A stretch of 15,724 nt of DNA, taken from the NCBI GenBank assembly GCA_002429115.1, contig DIYS01000106.1, forward strand, positions 1 through 15,724, in the 5' to 3' direction. This DNA comes from Saccharicrinis sp. UBA6048. GTDB lineage: Bacteria; Bacteroidota; Bacteroidia; Bacteroidales; Marinilabiliaceae. Position 1 is the first letter of the stretch. The number at the start of each line of letters is the position of its first letter. The notes below the pieces were generated by a model. It saw nothing but the letters and a program-made list of their open reading frames with translations, ran no database searches and was not told where the DNA came from. The position numbers were made by a program, and so were the translations under genes. Positions 1-6,209 of this stretch are shown here, piece after piece.

Positions 1-778
1 ATTACAGGTGCAGAGCCGTGTAAAAATGCTTGAAAAGCTCGAACGGGTAGAGGTTGACGAAGAAGACCGCTCGTCTTTACGCTTAAAATTTCCGCCAGCA
101 CCACGCTCAGGAAATTATCCGGTAACAGCCAGCGAAGTGACAAAGTCTTATGATGATTTACTGGTCTTCGCAGATGCATCGTTAACATTAGAAAGGGGTG
201 AGAAAATTGCTTTTGTTGGTCGTAATGGTGAGGGTAAATCGACTCTGGTAAAGGCCATTATGGGTGAAATAGATTACCAGGGAGAACTGCAGCTTGGGCA
301 CAATACCATGATTGGATATTTTGCACAAAACCAGGCGTCACTTTTAGATGAAGAATTAACCGTTTTTCAGACCATTGACGATATAGCGGTTGGCGATATT
401 CGTACCAAAATAAAAGATATGCTCGGCGCATTTATGTTTGGTGGTAATGATATTGATAAAAAAGTAAAAGTGCTTTCAGGCGGTGAGAAAACGCGCCTGG
501 CAATGATTAAGCTATTATTAGAGCCTGTTAATTTATTAATACTCGATGAGCCAACCAACCATCTTGATATGAAAACTAAAGATGTATTAAAGGATGCACT
601 TAGAGCGTTTGATGGCACATTGATATTAGTTTCGCACGACCGGGATTTCTTAGATGGATTAGTCGAAAAGGTCTATGAATTTGGTAATAAAAAAGTAAAA
701 GAACACCTCGGAGATATTCAGTACTTTTTGGAAACCAAAAAAATGGCTTCCTTAAAAGAGGTTGAAATGAAAAATTGA
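1..778 (+). CDS. ABC-F family ATPase, C-terminal part (5' truncated by window edge)
   Basis: This is the second ATP-binding cassette of an ABC-F protein, a soluble twin-ATPase family that acts on ribosomes rather than as a membrane transporter. The reading frame is open to base 2 with no plausible start, so the GTG at 8 is taken as an internal Val codon and the gene begins outside the window. Counting residues from base 8, the linker after cassette 1 spans about 1-40, Walker A (GRNGEGKST) is at 71-79, the ABC signature (LSGGEKTR) at 156-163, Walker B (LLILDE) at 176-181 followed by PTNHLD, and the switch His lies in VSHDRDF near 207-213. PTNHLD is typical of ABC-F. All catalytic motifs of this half are intact. 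The first cassette, and so the exact subfamily (EttA, Uup, YheS/YdiF type), cannot be seen. The gene ends 2 bases from a convergent gene. Confidence 0.9.
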   Translation, partial: LQVQSRVKMLEKLERVEVDEEDRSSLRLKFPPAPRSGNYPVTASEVTKSYDDLLVFADASLTLERGEKIAFVGRNGEGKSTLVKAIMGEIDYQGELQLGHNTMIGYFAQNQASLLDEELTVFQTIDDIAVGDIRTKIKDMLGAFMFGGNDIDKKVKVLSGGEKTRLAMIKLLLEPVNLLILDEPTNHLDMKTKDVLKDALRAFDGTLILVSHDRDFLDGLVEKVYEFGNKKVKEHLGDIQYFLETKKMASLKEVEMKN

Positions 779-780
779 TT

Positions 781-1911
781 CTAAAACGATTCTGTTAGTT
801 TAAAATAAACGTTTGCACTTCCGTCACGTCCGAAAGCCGCATCCAGGCCAAGGTTTATTTTAAATACCGGAAATATACGATAACGCACACCTGCGCCAAT
901 TGATGGTAATGAAATACTACTATTAAATTGGCGCGGTTCATCAAATAACCATCCGTAGCCAACAAAACCAACAAATCCCCATCTGTTTGGAAACATCCAC
1001 CGTAATTCTGTTTGTAAAGAAAAAATTGAAGAGTTAAGGTAATTACCTGTAATATAACCTCTTAATATTTGCGTTGATCCCGGAGAAGCCATTTCATGCA
1101 AAGGCAAATCACCAAAACCCAGTTGTGTAAAAATACGACTTGCAAGAACTACATCTTTAGTTGAATGGATTGACGAATAATTTGATAATCCAAAAATGAA
1201 TTTATCGAAATTAAACTCCGTTTCATCCAGATGTATTAAAGTTTCATAAGATAAGGAGCTAAACCAGCCAGTTTCAGGATAGAAAATATTATCACGACTG
1301 TCATGAGTTAATTTAACTCCCGGTGTATGAAACCAATTATAACCAATATCATTAAAGGTTTTATCAGTGCGATCTGTAAGTTTCTCGAAAATATAATTAT
1401 TCGTAAACATTGGCCCCAAAAACCAATGGTCTTTAATCTTAAAAGCAAAAGAAACATTTGAAACAAAACCTTTGAACCAGATTGATTCTTTAATATTACC
1501 ATTTTGCACATAATGGTTGTAATTCATTGAAACATAACCAGCATATGCATCTAACCAGTATTTGTTTCTATTAAAGTAAAGCGTCTGTTTAAGGCCGGCT
1601 AAATACGATCCGGTAAAATTCAAATATAAAATGCCTTGTGAAGTTGATGGATTTGTTTCCGGAGCAACACCTTTAAGCTGATATACATAAACTGGTAATA
1701 CAGCAATACCAGTTCCAAGAGCAGGATTGAATACCGGTGCCGGAATAATACCGCCTTCAGAATTTAATGAGCCAGTAACCAACGAATCAATGCTGTGCAA
1801 AGTTTTCTTAAAAACACTGGTAGTATCTTGCGAATGGCACAATTGGTAGCTAAATGATAATAGCGTAATCAAGTATGCAGTAAGATGTTTTAAATTAAAG
1901 CAACTGAGCAT
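781..1911 (-). CDS. Omp85/BamA-like outer-membrane beta-barrel protein without POTRA domains
   Basis: The product is a 376-aa putative outer-membrane barrel related to the surface-antigen (D15/Omp85, Bac_surface_Ag) domain. Residues 1-28 form a signal peptide (hydrophobic core about 10-22, likely cut near CHS-Q); there is no lipobox. The rest alternates in beta-strand style and carries Omp85 landmarks: HDSRDNIFYPETGWF at 203-217, a match to the common DxRDNxxxPxxGW motif, and LRGY at 283-286, the conserved loop-6 (V/L)RG(F/Y) motif. The last residue is Phe, as in most outer-membrane barrels. Full BamA or TamA proteins carry several POTRA domains before the barrel; here only about 30-60 residues come between the signal peptide and the first strand, so none fits. 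The substrate is unknown. The start is the only ATG that keeps the signal peptide. The stop is 2 bases from the convergent ABC-F stop, so neither gene has a separate terminator. Confidence 0.8.
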   Translation of the reverse strand: MLSCFNLKHLTAYLITLLSFSYQLCHSQDTTSVFKKTLHSIDSLVTGSLNSEGGIIPAPVFNPALGTGIAVLPVYVYQLKGVAPETNPSTSQGILYLNFTGSYLAGLKQTLYFNRNKYWLDAYAGYVSMNYNHYVQNGNIKESIWFKGFVSNVSFAFKIKDHWFLGPMFTNNYIFEKLTDRTDKTFNDIGYNWFHTPGVKLTHDSRDNIFYPETGWFSSLSYETLIHLDETEFNFDKFIFGLSNYSSIHSTKDVVLASRIFTQLGFGDLPLHEMASPGSTQILRGYITGNYLNSSIFSLQTELRWMFPNRWGFVGFVGYGWLFDEPRQFNSSISLPSIGAGVRYRIFPVFKINLGLDAAFGRDGSANVYFKLTESF

Positions 1912-2061
1912 GGATTAATTATTGTTTACTACCAAATTATATATTCTTTTTCGAATCTAAAAATCTGGCTATTTTAAAATTCGCACCCGTGTCTTATATT
2001 TGATATTATGTTATTTCTATATATTGATTTAAATTAAGCGAAATCTTCTATCCAAGTATAT

Positions 2062-2092
2062 AAAAAAATAGCCGGCTACTAACCGGCTATTT
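2062..2092 (-). terminator. Rho-independent terminator of the gyrA-TPR-1 unit
   Basis: A perfect 10-bp stem (2066-2075 with 2083-2092, arms AAATAGCCGG/CCGGCTATTT) has a 7-base loop. Read on the minus strand it is followed by seven U residues (plus-strand A run 2062-2068). It lies 24 bases past the TPR-1 stop. Confidence 0.88.
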
Positions 2093-2115
2093 AAATATTA
2101 TAGTATTGTGGAATT

Positions 2116-3282
2116 CTAATTCAATGCTTCAAGCTTAGCTTTTACTTCATTGTATTTATCCATACGCTCAAATCTGTAGTATAAACCTTTTAAAGTCTCT
2201 AAAACAGCAGCTTCTTCTGGCTGAACCTCATGAGCTTTTTCCATGTATGGTAATGACTGTTCCCAATATTCGTTTGCTACCTTCATAGCAGCATTAAACT
2301 CTTTAGTGGTTGTCTTGTCATTCGCAACATTCTGCTGTTCAACACCTTTATTGTAAAAAATTACGCCCAAATTATACAATGAATTGAAGAATTTATCATC
2401 TATCTCCAAACAGCTTTTGTAGTTTTCGATAGCTTTATCCTTGTCGATACTTTCGAATAATACACCACGAGCATAGTAGAATGATGGATTCTCAGGATCT
2501 TTTTCAATCGCTGTATTTAAGTATTCAAGTGCTGCATCATTCTGCTCAGTATCTAAGTAGTACTGAATCAAAGTTGTTAAGATACGCTCATCTTCCGGGA
2601 ACAACTCAAATCCTCTTTTTAAGTTCTCAGCCGCTTTAATTGAATCACCAGTTGCATCATAAACCTGATCTAACAAAAGAATGGCATCACCTGGGTTCTC
2701 ACCATACTTGTAATCAATAGTCAAGTTGAAGAATTTCTCTGCCTTTGGCCAATCTTTAGCATTGTAAGCAGCTAAAGCACAGTTGTATACAATTACAGTA
2801 TCAACACCTGGAGCTTCTTCCTGAAACATAGGCAGATCGTTAAAATACAATACATTTTCAAAAGCATAAAGTGCTTTATTAAAGTCGTTTGTATTAAAAC
2901 CTTCAATTCCTGAGTTCGTAAGATCTGGCTTAAAGAAAGTTAATTGAAGCTTTATCTCTTTCTGATATTTTCCAATGTTCTTTCCTTTAGCATCTCCTTT
3001 TTGGTCTAATTCAATAGCTTTTTTATAAAAATCTACTGCTTTCTTAATACCATCAGCATCCTGACCTGCTTTAGCTAATTCGGTATATATTTTAGCCGCA
3101 ACAACGTATGTTTTTGGCCAATTAATCGATTTTTCGTGCTCGAGAGCCAAATCGATGGATTTTTTCGCAGCCTCCAGGTCATTAGTTTCCATATAACCAC
3201 TAGCAGCAGACACCTTCCCCTTTTGGGCATATACCGCAGATAAGCTGAATGTTAAAATTGCAAATAGCGCTAATCTTTTCAT
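2116..3282 (-). CDS. Secreted TPR repeat protein (TPR-1), downstream of gyrA
   Basis: The product is a 388-aa periplasmic tetratricopeptide-repeat protein of unknown role. I start it at the ATG at 3282, not at the upstream in-frame ATG at 3315, because the shorter form begins with a clean signal peptide (MKRLALFAILTFSLSAVYA, cut before Q); the longer form puts a charged 11-residue tail in front of it. TPR-like helix pairs fill about residues 20-300 in this numbering, for example the segments reading KKAVDFYKKAIELD, AALEYLNTAIEKDPENP and KAIENYKSCLEID. The C-terminal part, about 305-378, is a last repeat split by a long insert and matches the same region in the TPR genes at 8794-9672 and 9942-10580. 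It sits 48 bases after gyrA with no promoter or terminator between, so the two are probably co-transcribed. TPR proteins are scaffolds, so the partner cannot be read from sequence. Confidence 0.85.
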   Translation of the reverse strand: MKRLALFAILTFSLSAVYAQKGKVSAASGYMETNDLEAAKKSIDLALEHEKSINWPKTYVVAAKIYTELAKAGQDADGIKKAVDFYKKAIELDQKGDAKGKNIGKYQKEIKLQLTFFKPDLTNSGIEGFNTNDFNKALYAFENVLYFNDLPMFQEEAPGVDTVIVYNCALAAYNAKDWPKAEKFFNLTIDYKYGENPGDAILLLDQVYDATGDSIKAAENLKRGFELFPEDERILTTLIQYYLDTEQNDAALEYLNTAIEKDPENPSFYYARGVLFESIDKDKAIENYKSCLEIDDKFFNSLYNLGVIFYNKGVEQQNVANDKTTTKEFNAAMKVANEYWEQSLPYMEKAHEVQPEEAAVLETLKGLYYRFERMDKYNEVKAKLEALN

Positions 3283-3330
3283 TTCAAAAAGTTTTAGATT
3301 GATTTTGTGAGGCAAATATAGTATTTATCC

Positions 3331-5862
3331 TCATTCGTTAGTTTGTTCTGTTGTATTTTCAGTTACCACATCATCATCGTTATCATCTTTATCGAAATTT
3401 TCATTCTCCAAAGCTGCTTCTGAAGCCACTTTAGCTACAGACGCTATTTCATCCTGTTTTTTCGATAAGTTAATCAGACGAACACCTTGCGTGGCACGTC
3501 CCATAACACGCATCTCGCTTACCGATAATCGAATTGTGATACCTGAACGATTTATAATCATTAAATCATTATCGTCCGTTACATTCTTTATAGTAATCAA
3601 CTCACCAGTTTTATCACTGATGTTCATTGTTTTAACACCTTTACCACCTCGGTTGGTTACCCTGTAATCTTCAGTCTTAGAACGTTTTCCATAACCTTTT
3701 TCAGACACCACCAAAATATCTTCAGCTTCTGTATCTTTTACACAAACCATACCAACTACTTCATCATGCTCCGAAGCCAGCGTTATTCCTCGTACGCCGG
3801 CACCTGTTCGGCCAATACAACGAGCTTGTGTTTCATTAAAGCGGATAGCTCTACCTGAACGTGTAGCCATTAATATTTCTGACTGTCCATTGGTTAATCG
3901 AGCCTGCAATAATTCATCGTTTTCACGAATTGTTATGGCATTAACACCATTAACACGCGGACGAGAATAATCTTTTAGCAATGATTTCTTAACAACACCT
4001 TTTTTGGTTCCCATCATGATGTAATGCGAATTGGTGTAATCTTCATCATTCAGTTTTTTAACCTTAATAAATGCTTTTACCGTATCGTCCGGATCAATAT
4101 TTAGCAGGTTTTGAATAGCACGTCCTTTTGAGTTTTTGGTTCCTTCAGGAATTTCATAAACCTTCAACCAGAAACAACGCCCTTTCTTGGTAAAGAACAG
4201 CATTGTATTGTGCATCGAAGCAGGGTAAATATGCTCAATAAAGTCTTCATCGCGAGTTGTTGATCCTTTTGAACCAACTCCTCCTCTATTCTGAGTTTTA
4301 AATTCTACCAGTGGTGTCCTTTTTACATATCCTAAATGAGAAATCGTAATAATCATTTCTTCATCAGCATAGAAGTCTTCAGGATTAAACTCTTCTGAAC
4401 TGTATACGATGTCAGTGCGACGATCGTCACCATATTTAGCTTTTACTTCTTCAAGCTCTTCTTTAATGATGCTCATTCGTAACTCAACATTAGCCAGAAT
4501 TTCTTTTAAACGAGCAATTTCCTTCATTAACTCTTCGTACTCAGCACGTAACTTATCCTGCTCCAGACCGGTTAACTGACGCAGACGCATCTCAACGATA
4601 GCTCTCGCCTGAATATCAGTTAATTCAAAGCGCTTAATTAAGTTTTCACGAGCTTCGTCAGGCGTTTGTGCAGCGCGAATAATTTTGATCACTTCATCAA
4701 TATTATCACTTGCAATAATCAACCCTTCAAGGATGTGTGCCCGTTTTTCTGCCTGATCCAATTCGTACTGCGTACGACGTGTAACTACTTCATGACGATG
4801 ATCAACAAAGCACTGGATCAGTCCTTTCAGGTTTAATAACTGCGGACGTCCATTTACTAAGGCAATATTATTAACACCAAAAGAAGTTTGAAGAGCTGTG
4901 TATTTGTAAAGATGGTTAAGAACAACATTAGCAATTGCATCTTTCTTAAGATCAATAACAATGCGCATTCCCTGACGGTCCGACTCATCATTGATATTTG
5001 AGATACCATCAATCTTTTTATCGTTTACAAGGTCAGCGATTTTCATTATCAGCTCAGCCTTGTTAACAAGGTATGGAATCTCGGAAATAATAATTTTTTC
5101 TCTACCGTTAGCCTCTGTTTCAATATCAGATTTGGCACGCATAATAACGCGTCCTTTACCTGTATTGTAGGCATCTTTAACACCCTGGTAACCATATATT
5201 GAACCTCCTGTTGGGAAGTCTGGTGCTTTAATAATTTCGATTAACTGATCAATCTCAATTTCATTATTATCAATATATGCAATAGTGGCATCAATTGTAT
5301 CACTTAGGTTGTGAGGCGGCATATTAGTCGCCATACCAACGGCAATACCAGAAGCACCATTAACCAATAAGTTAGGAATACGAGTTGGTAATACAGTTGG
5401 TTCTTTAATTGAATCGTCGAAGTTTAATTGAAAATCAACGGTATTCTTCTCAATATCAATTAGCATTTCTTCGGCCAGCTTATTTAAACGAGCCTCTGTA
5501 TAACGCATTGCTGCCGGACTATCGCCATCAACTGAACCAAAGTTTCCCTGACCATCAACTAAAGGGTAACGCAATGACCACTCCTGAGCCATACGTACCA
5601 TTGCAAAATAAACTGAAGAATCGCCGTGAGGGTGAAACTTACCCAGTACCTCACCCACGATCCTGGCTGATTTCTTATAAGGTTTGTTAGCACTCAAGCC
5701 TAATTCACTCATACCATATAAGACTCGGCGGTGAACCGGTTTCATACCATCTCTAACATCAGGTAGTGCACGTGAAACAATCACTGACATTGAATAATCA
5801 ATGTAAGCTGACTTCATTTCTTCCTCAATGTTAATCTTAATTATTTTTTCTCCTTCAGTCAT
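3331..5862 (-). CDS. gyrA: DNA gyrase subunit A
   Basis: GyrA is the DNA breakage-reunion subunit of gyrase, which with GyrB introduces negative supercoils using ATP. The 843-aa length is typical. The winged-helix region holds the quinolone-binding stretch HPHGDSSVYFAMVRMAQ (77-93) and the catalytic Tyr121 in AMRYTEARL, which forms the phosphotyrosine link to DNA. The coiled-coil arm spans about 360-480. The C-terminal beta-pinwheel begins near 500, with a degenerate first-blade GyrA box QNRGGVG (524-530) and a second box-like NRGGKG (737-742), which favours GyrA over ParC. An acidic tail (about 818-843, DKDDNDDDVV) ends the protein. Position 86, equivalent to E. coli Asp87, is Phe. The start fits the family N-terminus (MTEGEKIIKINIEEEMK) and has no Shine-Dalgarno, as usual in this phylum. 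A hairpin of terminator form lies 36 bases upstream. Confidence 0.97.
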   Translation of the reverse strand: MTEGEKIIKINIEEEMKSAYIDYSMSVIVSRALPDVRDGMKPVHRRVLYGMSELGLSANKPYKKSARIVGEVLGKFHPHGDSSVYFAMVRMAQEWSLRYPLVDGQGNFGSVDGDSPAAMRYTEARLNKLAEEMLIDIEKNTVDFQLNFDDSIKEPTVLPTRIPNLLVNGASGIAVGMATNMPPHNLSDTIDATIAYIDNNEIEIDQLIEIIKAPDFPTGGSIYGYQGVKDAYNTGKGRVIMRAKSDIETEANGREKIIISEIPYLVNKAELIMKIADLVNDKKIDGISNINDESDRQGMRIVIDLKKDAIANVVLNHLYKYTALQTSFGVNNIALVNGRPQLLNLKGLIQCFVDHRHEVVTRRTQYELDQAEKRAHILEGLIIASDNIDEVIKIIRAAQTPDEARENLIKRFELTDIQARAIVEMRLRQLTGLEQDKLRAEYEELMKEIARLKEILANVELRMSIIKEELEEVKAKYGDDRRTDIVYSSEEFNPEDFYADEEMIITISHLGYVKRTPLVEFKTQNRGGVGSKGSTTRDEDFIEHIYPASMHNTMLFFTKKGRCFWLKVYEIPEGTKNSKGRAIQNLLNIDPDDTVKAFIKVKKLNDEDYTNSHYIMMGTKKGVVKKSLLKDYSRPRVNGVNAITIRENDELLQARLTNGQSEILMATRSGRAIRFNETQARCIGRTGAGVRGITLASEHDEVVGMVCVKDTEAEDILVVSEKGYGKRSKTEDYRVTNRGGKGVKTMNISDKTGELITIKNVTDDNDLMIINRSGITIRLSVSEMRVMGRATQGVRLINLSKKQDEIASVAKVASEAALENENFDKDDNDDDVVTENTTEQTNE

Positions 5863-5897
5863 TTATGAGTTTGTTTTGTACATTATTCATTTACACT

Positions 5898-5926
5898 AAA
5901 AAAATGGCGTAAGCAGCCATTTTTTG
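5898..5926. terminator. Terminator-like hairpin in the gyrA 5' leader
   Basis: A perfect 10-bp stem (5899-5908 AAAAAATGGC with 5916-5925 GCCATTTTTT) has a 7-base loop. A U tract follows on either strand (plus T run 5920-5925; minus from A run 5898-5904). It stands 36 bases before the gyrA start, and no gene ends here on either strand. It could be a leader attenuator of gyrA or the 3' end of an unannotated small RNA. The form is clear; the role is inferred. Confidence 0.6.
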
Positions 5927-5980
5927 AACGCACTAATTTATATATTTTCAATCAGATGAAAAAACGATTGGAACTACAAT

Positions 5981-6031
5981 TTATCAACATTTGCGATGGT
6001 TTTATGCATTTACAGATTCTTATCAACATTT
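5981..6031. repeat. Two 12-bp direct repeats (TTATCAACATTT)
   Basis: TTATCAACATTT occurs at 5981-5992 and 6020-6031, 39 bases apart start to start. TTATCAACA differs by one base from the DnaA-box consensus TTATCCACA. The spacing is near four helical turns, so a protein bound to both would lie roughly on one face. Whether DnaA or any protein binds is not known. Confidence 0.5.
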
Positions 6032-6095
6032 TTTGATTATTGCGAATAGATTGGCTAATTTCAGCGTAGATAATCATGAAGAATTGGCAGGTTTT

Positions 6096-6108
6096 AAGTT
6101 AATAACTT
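6096..6108. promoter_or_regulatory. 13-bp dyad AAGTTA-A-TAACTT upstream of clpC
   Basis: Perfect 6-bp inverted arms flank a single central base, about 100 bases before the clpC start. The symmetry suits a dimeric regulator, but an AT-rich dyad this short can arise by chance. It is not CIRCE, and I do not recognise it as a CtsR site. Confidence 0.3.
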
Positions 6109-6150
6109 GTCAAATAAGCAAATTGCATGATTGTTGTTTATACATTAAGC

Positions 6151-6173
6151 GATGCATCTAAACAAGATGCATT
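6151..6173 (+). promoter_or_regulatory. Hairpin in the clpC 5' leader
   Basis: GATGCATCT (6151-6159) pairs with AGATGCATT (6165-6173), 9 pairs including one end G-U, around loop AAACA. No U tract follows, so it is not a terminator. It ends 36 bases before the clpC start and could influence translation or mRNA stability. Each arm also contains the palindrome ATGCAT. Confidence 0.35.
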
Positions 6174-6209
6174 TGTAGTTGTTGAATAAAAAGAATCACA
6201 GAACTAAAT

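Larger units (their letters stand above)
5863..6209. other. Divergent gyrA/clpC intergenic region
   Basis: This 347-base AT-rich spacer must hold the promoters of both gyrA (-) and clpC (+). I found no exact TAnnTTTG -7 element on either strand, so I do not place the promoters. It contains four separate structures listed on their own: a terminator-like hairpin (5898-5926), a 12-bp direct repeat (5981-6031), a 13-bp dyad (6096-6108) and a leader hairpin (6151-6173). A TTTTGTACA at 5874-5882 resembles one of the palindromes before TPR-2. The only open frames are about 25 codons on either strand and look incidental. Confidence 0.8.

Noticed and set aside
8..10. GTG as start codon of the ABC-F gene
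   Set aside because: The frame is open upstream to base 2 and the encoded start (QSRVKMLEKLERVEV) is the usual inter-cassette linker, so this is an internal Val codon.
1930..1950. Possible promoter (TATAATTTG on the minus strand) for the Omp85-like gene
   Set aside because: TA and TTTG are separated by 3 bases instead of 2 and no -33 element is visible, so it is not listed.
1971..1980. Palindrome ATTTTAAAAT upstream of the Omp85-like gene
   Set aside because: A 10-bp AT-only palindrome in AT-rich DNA is expected by chance, and there is no promoter match that would give it meaning.
3283..3315. Upstream ATG at 3315 as the TPR-1 start
   Set aside because: It adds 11 charged residues before a well-formed signal peptide; the ATG at 3282 is preferred.
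5956..6036. 26-codon ORF (+) starting MKKRLELQ between gyrA and clpC
   Set aside because: It is short, hydrophobic and without recognisable start signals. Similar short frames exist on the other strand, and the repeated INI in it only reflects the 12-bp DNA repeat.
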